Source: Hyposmocoma kahamanoa
Taxonomy: Eukaryota; Arthropoda; Insecta; Lepidoptera; Cosmopterigidae
DNA: 64,000 bases
Reading direction: 5' to 3'
Assembly: GCF_003589595.1 (NCBI RefSeq)
Contig: NW_020653719.1
Coordinates: 1,191,616 to 1,255,615 of the forward strand
The translations under genes and the position numbers were made by a program. Of this stretch, positions 12,086 to 23,824 are shown piece by piece. Position 1 is the stretch's first letter. Every line of letters starts with the position of its first letter. The notes below the pieces were generated by a model. That model made no database searches. It saw only the letters and a list, made by a program, of their open reading frames with translations, and had not been told where the DNA came from.

Positions 12086-13220
12086 GGTGAGCCTCGTTTA
12101 TGTGAAAATCAAATAAACTAATTTTAATACATATAATATTGCTCATTTAATATACTTCTCACTTGGACTAAATACACTTCCCATAACTTAATTTGGTTAA
12201 ATTCTCGTTTGTAATGAATATTCATATTTTATAGGAACATTTTACTTAAATCTTTTTTTATATAAGAATCATTTTACACATTAATTCAGATAAGTTAATT
12301 CAGATATTTTAGTGAGGTATTTACCAGTATCTGTAATGTGAGCCCTTCCTTTAATAGGTTCGGTTTGTACGTATATGAAAAAGCAGTATGAGACGAGCGA
12401 GGCAAGTAAGCGTGCCGAAGAGCGGCCGGCGAGTTCCAGAACTGAAATTGAACGTTTGCGTTTTCGAACATGTTTATAGGTCAAACTTATTTCAGTTTAA
12501 TAATTTGTTTACTCAACTAAACTGAAATTTATAACTTATAATTATAATTTAAAATGAGCGTTAGGGTTAGTGCTTGTTACCACAAATGAAATTATATAAC
12601 GTAAGTTTATATTAAACGTTCGTTATATCAAGTGAATTGTATTTTTATTTTGATAATACGCAGGTAAGGTAAAAAACACAGTAAAAGCTTAAATAGTAGA
12701 AAGTAAAACTAGGGTCAAGTGGATTGTTATATGAAAAAAATGAATATTGAATATAATTATATTAGATGAGTGTTAGTTTAAAAATATTTATACGATATAT
12801 TACAAATCGACTTTATAAAGAACTTCATTGCATACAAATTTCCTACAATAAACCGTACAATACATACAACAAGTTGTGTATTAGTAGCTGACCCTTCTCA
12901 ATTGAATGTATCGCGTAACCCGTGACACAGGGCTAATCATAAAGCATATCAATATTACCCAATAAAAACGTCAAATTCGAATCAGTGCCCCTCGCGGGAC
13001 AATCATGCAATCGGCTCCGCTGGTAGGGACGCGATGCCCTTTTGTCCTAATGTCATTATTCATACATTTGCAAAATGCTTCCACGTCGTATTTGTAAGTG
13101 ATTGTCGTGGTATTTGTAGATATTTATATTTTTTTCATTATCATGAATTCATGACACAACAATAACTTATTATTATAATTTATGTTAATCAGTCGTATGC
13201 ATGCCAATTTCGGTGATTTC
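12086..13220. other. No gene recognised
   Basis: Intron-like. A short inverted repeat (ttatttcagttta at 12488, taaactgaaattta at 12518) is the only structure seen. Confidence 0.4.
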
Positions 13221-13556
13221 TCTTATGACACTAAGTGGCGAGATGAATAAGTCGTGCGACTGGTGGTAAGCGACAAGCCTGTCCAAGGCATTTCCACTCA
13301 GAGCTTTAATATTTGTAACAATCTGAGACGCACTGCCATAGCGTCTGTCACCTGCCTAAGTTCACTGTGAAAGAGTTCGTCCAGCCTCATGGGACTTGTC
13401 AAATTGTCTCAGAGTGACGGGCAGTGGCAGTGCCCCTCAGATTTTTGCTATTTAAAGGCCTGAGTGGCATCACAACTGCCGTGGGCAGCCGTGTCGCCTT
13501 CCACAAGACGCACGAACTGTTTGTCCCGTCACTTGGTATTATTATGAAAAAAAAAG
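13221..13556. repeat. Two family A repeats joined head to head
   Basis: 13221-13358 is a minus-orientation piece (ctaagtggcgagatgaataa, cgacaagcctgtcc). From 13360 a plus-orientation piece starts (tgaaagagttcgtccag) and ends cccgtcacttggtattatta with an A run. Confidence 0.65.
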
Positions 13557-14411
13557 AAACAAAATACTCTTTGGTATCGCAAATGTCGATAGGCAACGGT
13601 TCCACTTTCCTCCAAGTGGACCGTCTGTCTGTTTGCCGTTTTGCAATTTATGAAAAAAAAACTTTAATACCTATACGCACGGCCTGACTATTTATGATAT
13701 TATTGGATACTTCAATTAACGTCTTTTTTTGGAACACAACAAACAAATTCGAACAATTTCTTCCTATTCAATGAACCGATGATTAACCTGTAAACACGGG
13801 GTATTTTAGTTGCCGGGGAGGCCACCCCATCTCGATGTGATTATTGACAACGGGGGCACGATCCCAATATGTTGTTTTAACGATTGATGTGCTGTTTGTA
13901 AGGTTATTTTTGGGAAACTCCGAAGATTTCTTTGTCACATTTTTAAAGAATGTATTATGGACCTTGGGATTAAGTCTTTTCAGTTAGTTTAGTTTAACTA
14001 GTTTCATTACAGCGCTGGAATATTAATTTGAAAACCAGAACGTTCTCGATGTTAATATGAAGGACCTCTTTATTTAGAAATTAGGAAGTTTATGTTAAAT
14101 GAAAATGAAATGTTATTGTTTTCATGATACCTGTACGTACATTACAGACATGGGATTTGATTTATATTAAATGGATGTAGGTTCGTTGTCAAACGTAACA
14201 TACAGAACATCATACATAATTATGTAATAACATAGTTAATAATATGAATAATAAAATAAAAACTAAAAGCGTTTTGAACATTTTATGATAATATGAATGT
14301 TTATTACGTTGCAGAACCCTACCAGAATTGATGTTTAGGTTCTAAATTTTTTTTAATGTACTCCATGTCTACCTCACAATTGCAATAAATGGTATGAACC
14401 ATACAAAAAAA

Positions 14412-14706
14412 CTCACGGTAGCCTAATGGTTTGACCCTATTGCCTGTCAAGGAAGATCGTGGGTTCGAATCCGGACTTGCATCTCTGAGTTTTCGAAATT
14501 ATGAGTGAAATTAAATTTCAATTTTGCTATGAGCTTTTCGCTGAAGCGAAACATTGCAAGGAAATCTGCACACTCCAGCAAAGCAAATTAATTATGTGTG
14601 TAAAGTTCCCAATAAATGCTAGGAAACTACAGCCCAGATTTTCTCATTGAGGGAGAAGGCCTATGCCCAGCAGTGGTATTATATATAGGCTGACTATTAT
14701 TATTAT
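14412..14706 (+). mobile_element. Lepidopteran tRNA-derived SINE with gcccagcagtgg 3' region
   Basis: Head cacggtagcctaatggtt (A box) and gtgggttcgaatccgg (B box), a body with attatgagtgaaattaaatt, and a 3' region reading aggcctatgcccagcagtgg and tataggctgac, then an (ATT)n tail. I know this repeat type from lepidopteran genomes. Confidence 0.8.
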
Positions 14707-15039
14707 CTTACTTAAGTTTCATTGTTAAATTTGTCAAGGTCGTTTAGTTTAGTCTGAAGAAGTTTACCAGTTCCAAACCTGAGTTGACAATACGGCATTA
14801 TTAGAATCTAAATCTTGTTAAATTTAGGCGACTTCCTCCGTAAGGGAACGGTTTCCTGGAAAGGGTGAATCAATCAGCAGACCGTGCAGAGGGGAGCGAC
14901 AATAAAGATTTCAACTAGTATCATTTGACCAGGGCGTTCAGTGTCATTGACTTGCGAAAGGGTGTGCTATTCTTTTTTACACTCTTGATTTAAAATGTCC
15001 AGTAACAGCGTAAGGTTCAAGTTTCCATATTTTGTAGGA

Positions 15040-15165
15040 CGGGTGCCATGGACACACGCAGAGAAATAAATGTAGGTTATAGTAATATTTCTCCCGGCCC
15101 GGGAATCGAACCCGAGATCTCTGCGTGGCAGTCCAGCATGGTAACCGTTCGGCCACGGGGCAGTT
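15040..15165 (-). mobile_element. tRNA-Ser-like SINE, truncated
   Basis: Same family as 10288-10496. It keeps the head and the cccggcccgggaatcgaacc block, but part of the body is deleted between the cacacgca and agaaataaatg blocks. Confidence 0.75.
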
Positions 15166-15175
15166 AAAGTAAAAT

Positions 15176-15289
15176 TACAGGCCACGTACCTGTAATTTTA
15201 ACAGCAACTTATGTCTCAGTTACGTTGCGATTTAAAGCTCTTAGTGGCACTGCAACTGTCACCGATAGGCCCGTTGCCGACCACCAGGA
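15176..15289 (+). repeat. Family A repeat, fragment
   Basis: Contains aacttatgtctcagttacg, gcgatttaaagctcttagtg and ggcactgcaactgtcacc, the middle part of family A. Confidence 0.65.
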
Positions 15290-15780
15290 GCAAAATTTAA
15301 CATTAAAAATAAAAGAAGAAGTATGAAAGAACATAATCCAACGTATTCATTTTATACGAGTGCCGTGCTTCGAGTTTTTTTAAATTTCATTGCAGCGTAC
15401 TATTTAATAAAAATCTGCTTTTAATATACATTTAATAACCGCATCGTGGTACCGTCACACCTAAAGTTCACAGTCAAATTTGTTCACTGCAACTCATTTT
15501 GAAATATTGTCCCCATTTGAAAAGGAAACGTGTAACGTATTTGTGCGGTTAATTGTCAATTTGTATCCCGTTCGGAGAACAACCATTAAATTAAGAGTTT
15601 CCAAGACGTGGAGTCACGAAAATAACTGCTCCACTACATAAGTTTGAATAAATGGATCTAGCATTTACAGGCATTGCTTTATTTCGACATATACTTCGTC
15701 TAACACGTGTGGTAGTTTAAGCTACACTAACTGTTACTTTATTAAACTGCAAAATTGAACGCTGTTTACACATTGCTCAT

Positions 15781-16080
15781 AAATGAATGAATGAATAAAT
15801 GAAATATTCTTTATTGCACATTAAAATTAAAATGATAACACAGAACAGTAATGCAAGTATCACAGAGTAAGCTAATGCACAACAGGCGGCCTTATTGCTG
15901 AGTAGCAATTTCTTCCAGGCAACGTTAAGATAGAAATTTAAGAGTTGGAAAATAGGGGTGCAGTCAAAGAATATCTCGTAATGAAAGTGTTTTAAACAGA
16001 TTACGCTACTCATCAATAAAGTAAATATATAAATAATAATAATTGATACATATACTATTAGAACGTACACATAAATATTA
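15781..16080 (-). mobile_element. Retroposon 3' end with ATTC-type tail
   Basis: On the minus strand the sequence ends in tgtgcaataaagaatatttc followed by tandem attcattt units (plus-strand gaatgaatgaataaatga). The body holds the block aggcggccttattgctgagt (plus strand), which I associate with a lepidopteran retroposon. No coding capacity. Confidence 0.5.
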
Positions 16081-16225
16081 ACACATAATAATAAGGTTAC
16101 TCATATACTTTTGTAGGTCAATCAAATAAATAATAAATAGTAATAATAATAAATAAATTCGATAAAAAGCTCATTTGCTGTAACACTGAACAATTGTACT
16201 GAAATTTTACAGGGATGGATTTGAC

Positions 16226-16545
16226 ATGGTTTTTTATTTTTATTTTGAATTTCGCATACAACTTTGGGTATGTGACATCCAATCTCTACATAGAGGTCAA
16301 AATTTGATCCTCCGAACTATTAGCAGTGTACCCTGGTACATCACTAACACAGAAATCCACCAACACCTGGAAGCAACCACAGTCAAAGAAGAATGGCAAT
16401 TTAACTCAGAGATACCGGGATGGGCTGGAGAGGCTAATTCAAAGGTTGAGTAAACTACTTGAAAGAAAAGAAGGGAAATTCTAGGAGAAGATGTCCTTAC
16501 TGAAGGACACACAAGACACACCATTGGACGACGAGTGGCTTGCAC
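16226..16545 (+). mobile_element. LINE ORF2 C-terminal fragment
   Basis: The plus-strand frame IQLWVCDIQSLHRGQNLILR then TISSVPWYITNTEIHQHLE matches the pattern of Jockey-type ORF2 ends (QLWG...IQR.QN..LR.I...PWY..N..IH). A frameshift around 16415 moves the rest (GLERLIQRLSKLLE) to another frame. Confidence 0.65.
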
Positions 16546-16573
16546 ACTCGTTTTTGCACTGCTACTAAAAAAG

Positions 16574-16668
16574 TAAGGCTATACAAATATTTCTACCGTC
16601 CCGAGAATCGAACCCGGGACCTCTGAGTAGCAGAGCAGCATGGTAACTGTTCGGCCACGGAGGCAGCA
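16574..16668 (-). mobile_element. tRNA-Ser-like SINE, head only
   Basis: About 95 bp of the SINE head with B box and A box in inverse orientation (gagaatcgaacccgggacc). The body beyond aaggctatac is missing. Confidence 0.75.
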
Positions 16669-17070
16669 GTATGTTAACTGTTAAGCAAATACCGTTTATA
16701 TCCTATGAATTTTCTGTACCTCACTACATTAGAAACAAATGTGTTTGTGGCAGTGGTAACTCAATCTTGTCACACTTAATCACGCGTCGTTTCTTTTTAA
16801 GCCACCGAGATATATTAGCTTTTTAATCTCTTGATATTGGAGCTCCTTTTTGTGTTCCGATTGTGATAGATGGGTGTTTAGAAGTGAAGTTGTTTATGGA
16901 TGAACAGAGCGGAAGAAGTGGACTGGTGGTTTCCTATCACAAATCAAATGAAAATCTGTCACTAATACCTTGTGAGTTCCATAACAAAATTATAAAACCG
17001 GAACATGAACGATAATACTTCAGTCCCTATTTATTATACTCCAATCGTCGAAACTGTCTGAAGAATTTGG

Positions 17071-17256
17071 AACACACTCAACCCCGCAATAGAGTCGCGG
17101 GTGCCATGGACACACATATAGACAACCGCAAATTACACCCAAACTCACGAGTGAAATAAATGTAGGCCATACAAATATTTCTCCCGGCCCGGAAATCGAA
17201 TCTGGGACCTCTGCGCGGCAGTCCAGCATGGTAACCGTTCGGCCACAGAGGCAGTT
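17071..17256 (-). mobile_element. tRNA-Ser-like SINE
   Basis: Near full-length copy of the 10.3 kb SINE family, with cgggtgccatggacacac in the body and ggccacagaggcagtt at the head. It sits next to a piece of the 300-bp dispersed repeat that begins at 17262. Confidence 0.75.
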
Positions 17257-17261
17257 AAATG

Positions 17262-17672
17262 ATACTAAGTGACGGGACGAACAAATCGTGCGCCTGGTCA
17301 GCGAGAGGTGCTGGGAGGCTGTGGTCTACTTTTGCGAGAGTGTAGTCTCGCAAAAGAAGGCTGCCGGCTTCGTACACGTAGGCTGGGGAGACGAAGGAGA
17401 CAGTACGCCCACCTTCTTCCCCCGCCGTAGACTGGGTCTTGGGATGCCTTCCACCAAGTCTAAGGGTGCCCGGGACACCCTCCAAATCCTGTCTATGGCG
17501 GCGGTTAACCGCTGGGTTTTAGTGGGTATACGGGAGTACTGCCCGGGAGTCCCACAAAACCGCTCTATACTCCCCCGAGCCGAGTGGCATGTGTAACGCA
17601 ATTCACAGCTATAAAAAAAAAGAGAAGTACTGCCTCCTTCTGCCGCCAAGCGGTAATGTGAGCATTATTAAG
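17262..17672. repeat. Family A ends flanking a GC-rich poly-A segment
   Basis: Family A pieces lie at both ends in opposite orientation (gatactaagtgacgggacga at 17268; ctgccgccaagcggtaatgt at 17640). Between them is about 320 bp of GC-rich sequence ending in ctataaaaaaaaag, likely a retroposon 3' end I cannot name. It holds a perfect 11-bp hairpin, 17329-17339 with 17346-17356. Confidence 0.5.
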
Positions 17673-19685
17673 GGTAAGGGTAAGTAAAAACAATTTTTTT
17701 AGGATATTAAACCTTATTAGCGTTTTGTGTATTTGGGCTAAATACGCTCAGTGTTTAACGAACATATAATGCGCGGTATTAACTCTAAACACGTTTTTAG
17801 ATAACTTTGATCATTCTTTCTCTGGTCTCTTCATATGTATGTTTGTCTAAATTAACATTTTTCATTTAATTTTTGTATTAATAAGGAGACCTTTTTGGAG
17901 AGAACCTGACCTACGGAATATGATTCACTAAGCAGACCCAACGCTGTTACTAAAACACCTGATAAAAACTATACAAAGGTTTTTTAAAATTTAATGTTAC
18001 TATTCGTACAAAAACGCAGCGCAATAGAACCTTTCGAAAGGAACTTGTCAACAAAGCGTGAGACTGGAAATTATTTTCCAAACATTTCTATTATTCACTC
18101 AGCAATCTTTACTAACAAATTTTATCGAACGTTCACCCAGCAGGCCAATTATGAACGGTTCCATGTGTCTAATAAAGGAATCACACGTAATTATTATAAA
18201 GAAAAATCAAGAGGAATTTGTCATATACATTTTGGGCATATGTGTAGTTGTCGTCCCGTGTCAAAGGATCCCTTTAATTAGGGACCGGATATCGCCTATG
18301 GCCCTAATGAGACACGGTCGGATAGACAGACTAATCCTACGTTGTATTATTATAGGGTTTACTTTAGCATCAATAAATCACGCCCATGTGTAATGCTATC
18401 GTGTGAAACCAAAACTCTGGAAGTCCCTATATAGTGATTTACAATTTTATAATAAGATTAATTTTTAGACTATTATCAAGTCCAATCAAATTTATTTACA
18501 ATTTTAATAGTGCATTATTGCAGAGGCCGGGAAGTAAGGGATCGTTGGACAACATTTGATGTTGTGAACCTGACAAATAATAAAAACAAAAATCTTTTAT
18601 GCGCCATTTTCTCAAAATGCTGTTATTGATGTTACAGTGCTTTGACGTGATAGAATAAGGCCACGCCTGCAAAATTACAACTTTAAAGGAGACAGGTTTA
18701 ACCTCGGAAGACCCTGAAAACAACAATGGGAAAAGCGCTAAACGCCCAATACAAATTAAAATGTACTAAATATGCTTCAGGCACAAACAGTATACTGTCA
18801 ATTTTGTACGAGAAACGTATTTTTCTAGATACACTTTAGTCATTATAGAATGTAAAGGTCCAAATTTGAATGCAATATTTTCATTATATTATACACTGGG
18901 AGTTCAAGTGATAATAGAAATAATATTGTCTGGGTCTGAATCTTTTCACATATTATGTTCATGCATTTAAAAGTACACGAAGTGTTTGGAGCTTAATATT
19001 ATAAATTTCTTTCAAATATTTATCTTACCAGAAAAACCTAGACAAACTTTACACTCAAATTCGAAATTCGAAAATAAACATCTTCGAATTTCGAATTTGC
19101 TGCTTGTGCCCTTCTTTCTTCCGAGGACAGTCAGACATCACATTTCAATTTACAAATAACATTATTTATTCACTCACTTTCCATTCACATTCGCCCACGT
19201 ACTAAATCACAAGCGTTCTTTATGAGTCCGATGCATAGATTTTAACTGCGTATTGTTGTTAACTCCGTCTACCCTCAAGTTATAAACGACGTGTCGTATG
19301 GTGATGATTTAATGATAGCATAATATGATTTGTTAACAAACTTTAATAAGGGTTGTCTATGGAAACAAGCTTAAAGTAAACTTTTTACGAATGTGGATTC
19401 ACTTACTTTTTTTTTGAAATATGGGGCATGAATAATGTAGCCGTAATTTATTTTAGATTTTTTTTTGAATGGAAAACATTTAATGCCACAATACAAAAGG
19501 AAAGAATAAAAAAAACACAACATTAAAACAAAAACCAAAAGAATAAAGAAACAATGACGTAAACTTTTTACATATATAATATCATTGAGTAAACATAAAA
19601 AATTATAAACAATCAACGAAATTCGAAATACAGTCATGTGTACAGCAGTGGTATTCACTCAGTATGCCATAGCCGAGGTTAGGTT
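17673..19685. other. No gene recognised
   Basis: AT-rich sequence. ORFs of 95-111 codons at 17994-18393 overlap in two frames and have no motif. Confidence 0.4.
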
Positions 19686-20512
19686 TTGACCTTATATATT
19701 AAAACCAAAACTCTTCTTGTTCAAGCTTTAGTGTTGCCTGTGATTGATTATGCTGACGTGTGTTGCAGTAACATCTGTTACGTCTCTTTGAACAGATTAG
19801 ATCGTCTTTTTAACAACTGCATTAGGTTTGTTTTTGATCTGCGGAAGTATGTAATATATGTATATATAAGTAATATATCTCTGCTTTTCGTCGTCATCAA
19901 AATTGGCTTCCCATCCGTGAACGCAGGTCCTTAAGAATTTTAACCACTCTTTTCTCCATCTTGTTTGACCTGTCTGCACTTGATTATGTGAAATGTTCAT
20001 TTCAATTTCAAAATGCTCGGCCGGGATGCGAATTTTGCCCTTCCCGTAGCCTTAAGCTCTCTATTCCTCCTCACCGCACTGTTTTTTTGTCTAATTCTTT
20101 TACCCTTCATGCAATCCGTCTTTGGAAGGCGCTCTCGCTCCAAATAAGACAAGCTCAGACCAAATTATCTCTCAAGCGCATGTTGCGCAAGCATCTGTTT
20201 GACAATTGTTAAAATCAAGTCTCTGTATAATCTTGCATTGGGTACATATATTATATTAATTATTAATATATATATGTAAGTTTATTATGTACGTATAATA
20301 AGTATGTTTATATAATGTTATTATTTATACCATACAACTTATCGATTAGCTTTCTAGTATACTGTTCTTCTTGTTTAGGTGTAGCAATAACCTGTTGTGT
20401 TTTTTCTGTTTGGCCCAATGGTTGACTGGTAGGGAATGCATTATGGCATTAAGTCCGCCATTTGTACTTCAGTGTACTGTACAATAAAGTTTAAATAAAT
20501 AAATAAATATAA
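19686..20512 (+). mobile_element. LINE ORF2 3' end with TAAA tail
   Basis: Fragments LVQALVLPVIDYADVC, NRLDRLFNNCIRFVF and, further on, SLKLSIPPHRTVF and FTLHAIRLWKALSLQI are the ordered C-terminal motifs of a CR1/Jockey-like ORF2. The reading frame is broken by stops and a frame change around 19850-19960. The 3' end is caataaagtttaaataaata, a poly-TAAA tail. Confidence 0.75.
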
Positions 20513-20696
20513 TATGACAAATATTCAATACATTTTATGTAGACTTTAAACTAATAACGTCCGTATACAGTCATATTATTAATCACTTAAATTGTTTTAA
20601 TTAAAAATAGAAACCATAAAAATAAGGAATAAATGTCAAAATAATCAAACATTACATGGAGAGCCGTAGGCATCAAACTTTAAATGTTAAATAACT

Positions 20697-20986
20697 AGTA
20701 GCTGCAGTAGCACTCCTTGTGAAAGACTTCGTTCAAGGATGTACCGCTACCTTACCTATTTCTGCCGTCAAGTAGTAATGTGAGCATTACTGTATTCCGG
20801 ATTTGAAGGGCGCTGGGTGAAACTACAGGTACATTGGACTTATCGTGTAGTAAGTGTCTTTCAAGGTGATGGGGGCAGCAGCAGTGCCCTTTGAGGTTTA
20901 AAGCTCAAAGTGGCACTGCAATTGAAAGTGTCGTTTACCACCACGCTCCGATTAGTTCGTCCCGTCGTTTGATGTCATAAAAAAAC
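20697..20986 (+). repeat. Family A repeat
   Basis: From gcagtagcactccttgtgaa to cgtttgatgtcataaaaaaa. Nearly full length, diverged in the middle. Confidence 0.75.
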
Positions 20987-21384
20987 TTTATCAACCAATA
21001 TGTCTCATTCATTGTATCATTAATTCGTCATTGTTTTTATTTGAAAATGGTTTCGTCTTCCGCAATTCTATAACTAAAATTTTGTAAAAATGGAGCTCTT
21101 GCTCGTAGTATGAGATGTAACTTTTTCTATTTTTGGCTTTTTGCGATTAGATTTGGAGCCAACACAGAAAGATAGTTGTCATTTGTTACTGATAAATAAC
21201 ATAACAGGGCCTGTACAATGACTTTTCAGTGACATATATTTCACTGTCACGTAAAAAATGTATGCAAAATGTTGCCAGCCACCTGGCGCTCGACTTCATT
21301 TTCCCGTAACTTGATATCTTAAAAAAATACTCATGCATATTAATGAAAACAATTTGTCATAAGCAATTCAAACAGTATTGTTTT

Positions 21385-21452
21385 AGGAAATGAAACTATT
21401 TTTCCGGATTTAAGTCGCCTATATTTGTTTCTTTCAAACAAAACCGACGTTG
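21385..21452 (+). repeat. Family F repeat, left arm
   Basis: Starts aggaaatgaaactatttttc and runs into ttcaaacaaaaccgacgtt, the arm of the 50.0 kb fold-back. Confidence 0.65.
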
Positions 21453-21488
21453 TCGTGGTGAGTATTGTTTTATCTAGGCATCGAGTAT

Positions 21489-21946
21489 ATAACCAGAAAC
21501 AGAGGCGAAATAAGGGCCATCCATCCTTGGCAATTCATCAGGCAAATGGGCCTCACATCACTTTTAAATACAACCCTCGTTTGCGCTGAAATTACAAATT
21601 AGAAAGCTGAAATAGTACAGCGCCAACAATTGACCTGTGTGTGTCTCCGTTTATTCTAAAAATATTCTGTATTTATCGTAATAAAGATAATATCTCTACC
21701 TACTGTTCTATTCGGTCTGTAGGAAAACAGCAAAACATCTAATTACCAAATAAACGGAATCTCATTTCATCGGTAATTAAATATATTAAATAGGTAATTT
21801 ATCAATTTTCGTCCATTATAAAAAAGCAGTTAAACTCAATTGTTTCGGATTCGGGCTGGCCAATCGGAGCTCTGTTGTCATCGTAATGATTTGGCAGAAT
21901 AGTTTTCAAACAAATTAAATGACATTTCGTCTCTATTTCTGGTTAT
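21489..21946. mobile_element. MITE with 23-bp imperfect TIRs beside the mariner
   Basis: The segments 21489-21511 and 21924-21946 are inverted copies of ataaccagaaacagaggcga and following bases with two mismatches. The 458-bp interior codes for nothing recognisable. The mariner sits three to four bases from the right end of this element. Superfamily unknown. Confidence 0.6.
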
Positions 21947-21950
21947 AATA

Positions 21951-23230
21951 GGGGTTAAAGTATGAAATTGCCGATTTGTACTGAAAATCTAAATTGTTTA
22001 TTTTTTAAATTTTTTACAAATTTATTTAATCAAAATAGTTGCCATTATTATCTATACATTGCTGCCATCTAATGGGAAGGTTATTAATGCCTTTGCGATA
22101 GAACTCCGACGATCTAGACTGCACAAACTGTGTGAAAGCATTTTGTACTGCCTCCTGGGAAGAAAACTTCTTGTCACGTAGATAATTGTCCAAATCACGA
22201 AAAAAATGGTAGTCCGTTGGAGCAAGGTCTGGTGAATACGGAGGATGACGAATGGTTTCTAACTGCAGTTCCTGAAGGGTCAAAATGGTTTCTCGTGCTG
22301 TGTGAGGTCTCGCGTTGTCGTGGAGCAATAATGGTGAAGATCGATTCATGAGTCGGGGCTGTTTTACTGCTAGTTTTGTCAACATGGTTCGGAGTTCGGC
22401 ACAATAGACATCTGCCGTTATTGCTTGACCAGATCGGAGAAAACTATAGTGAATAACACCATGCTGAGACCACCAAACAGTTACCATTACCTTTTTATTG
22501 GTAAGTTTTGCTTTAGGACACTGTTGTGGCATTTGACCTGGGGTCAGCCATTGCATTTTTCTTTTCCGGTTATCATAAAGAATCCACTTTTCATCACATG
22601 TTACAATTCGATCCAATATTCCTTCATTTCTGTACCGGTTCAACAAGGCAACACAAGTTTCAACACGCGTTTCTTTCTGCAGATCAGTCAAATCATGAGG
22701 CACCCATTTTTCGTATTTTTTTATTTTATTGATTTGACGCAAGTGAGTCAATATTGTGGGTAAGGTAACGTTAAACCATGCCGCTAATTCCTGGGTAGTT
22801 TGACTAGGATCGGCTTCCACTATCTCTCTTAATTCATCGTTATTCACCTGTGTGGGCGGTCTTCCTCGTGGCTCGTTCTTTAAGTCGAAATTTCCATCAC
22901 GAAAGCGTTTAAACCAAAATCGCACGGTGCGTTCATTAGTAGACCCCTCTCCAAACGCAGCATTGATATTGCGGGCTGTTTCTGCCGCGTTAGTTCCGCG
23001 TCGGAACTCGTATGCAAAAATCACTCGAATTTTCGCAGTATCCATCTTTCTTGTCTAAATTGAATAACAAAAACAATTGAAAGTCGATATTCAAATGTTT
23101 CAAATTAAAAACAAAAAAAATCACAGAAACCATTTGAAAAAAGTTTCATACGAAAACCTCAAACCCTGAAGATTCTATGAAAATTCAAAGAACCTATTGC
23201 AATAAAACGGCAATTTCATACTTTAACCCC
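21951..23230 (-). mobile_element. Complete mariner-like element with TIRs and TA target duplication
   Basis: A 1280-bp element flanked by TA at 21949-21950 and 23231-23232. Its ends are perfect 23-bp inverted repeats (21951-21973 and 23208-23230) beginning GGGGTTAAAGTATGAAATTG. It holds one uninterrupted transposase gene on the minus strand with short untranslated flanks, the standard mariner layout. The perfect TIRs and intact ORF suggest a recent arrival. Its left end abuts the right end of a separate MITE at 21489-21946. Confidence 0.95.
22026..23045 (-). CDS. Mariner transposase, apparently intact (339 aa)
   Basis: DDD transposase that cuts and pastes mariner DNA at TA sites in the nucleus. 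The N-terminal half carries the paired helix-turn-helix that binds the TIRs, followed by the mariner linker WVPHDL near residue 114. Catalytic aspartates are visible at D151 (VTCDEKWILYD), D243 (LLHDNARPH) and D278 (YSPDLAPTDYHFF), the last two separated by 34 residues, which is the mariner D34D signature. The length of 339 residues is normal for the family. The sequence looks closest to the cecropia-type mariners to which the primate SETMAR transposase domain belongs, judged by eye. The start ATG at 23045 is the first in frame and gives a canonical N terminus. No internal stop or frameshift was seen, so the protein could be active. Confidence 0.95.
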   Translation of the reverse strand: MDTAKIRVIFAYEFRRGTNAAETARNINAAFGEGSTNERTVRFWFKRFRDGNFDLKNEPRGRPPTQVNNDELREIVEADPSQTTQELAAWFNVTLPTILTHLRQINKIKKYEKWVPHDLTDLQKETRVETCVALLNRYRNEGILDRIVTCDEKWILYDNRKRKMQWLTPGQMPQQCPKAKLTNKKVMVTVWWSQHGVIHYSFLRSGQAITADVYCAELRTMLTKLAVKQPRLMNRSSPLLLHDNARPHTARETILTLQELQLETIRHPPYSPDLAPTDYHFFRDLDNYLRDKKFSSQEAVQNAFTQFVQSRSSEFYRKGINNLPIRWQQCIDNNGNYFD

Positions 23231-23291
23231 TAATATATTCGATGTACCTAGGTCACATTTTCACGAAGTTTTCATTTGAGGTGTTTTCTAA

Positions 23292-23391
23292 TGCAAAGTC
23301 AGAGATAAACGAGCAGACGACCCATCGTCTGCTCGTTTATCTCTGACTTTGCAAGTGCTGGAAAAGTTTAAAAGTTAAACTTTTCCGACAC
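23292..23391. repeat. Two adjacent hairpins
   Basis: A perfect 29-bp inverted repeat (23292-23320 with 23325-23353, spacer ccca) is followed at once by a 17-bp inverted repeat with two mismatches (23355-23371 with 23375-23391, loop aag). Confidence 0.75.
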
Positions 23392-23429
23392 TAGAGGAGT
23401 TATCTATGTGTTGCCAGCCATTGAGAGTT

Positions 23430-23824
23430 CTGGGCCCCAAATCTGCTAATAGCAAATCATCTCAGTTGTCTGTTGTGTCTGTTGTATTTTGTACTGGTTG
23501 GCTTGTCAGTAGTATACAACTGCCAATGCAATATTTTGGTATTCTGATCTTAAATGGGGTGTCGATGGCACGTCGATGGAGTAGTCTACTAATGTTATAT
23601 ATTATATTTAATTTTAAGACTACATTGCTGACTAAACGAGGTGAAAATTAAGACACGCATAGTAATTTTCATGGTAGGTTTAGTAAGGCAACATCGATCA
23701 TTAGTAATTATTGAGACTCAACTGCCTATATAGATATTAGCGAAGTAATATATTGTAATATTATCTCCGTGGCGTCTCAATGGAATTAAGTAGTTTCAAG
23801 AAAATTAGCAGATTTGGGGCCCAG
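23430..23824 (-). repeat. TIR repeat family M, copy 2
   Basis: 395 bp bounded by perfect 21-bp inverted ends (23430-23450 and 23804-23824) starting ctgggccccaaatctgctaa. Reverse complement of the layout in 3526-3898. Superfamily unknown; no target duplication seen. Confidence 0.7.

Noticed and set aside
17326..17649. 107-codon minus ORF and 102-codon plus ORF at 17.3-17.6 kb
   Set aside because: GC-rich repeat with open frames on both strands by composition; no protein motif, and it ends in a poly-A run.
17994..18393. ORFs of 95 and 111 codons
   Set aside because: Overlapping frames with no recognisable motif, splice sites or repeat relation.
22425..22763. 112-codon plus-strand ORF
   Set aside because: It lies wholly antisense to the mariner transposase and has no motif.
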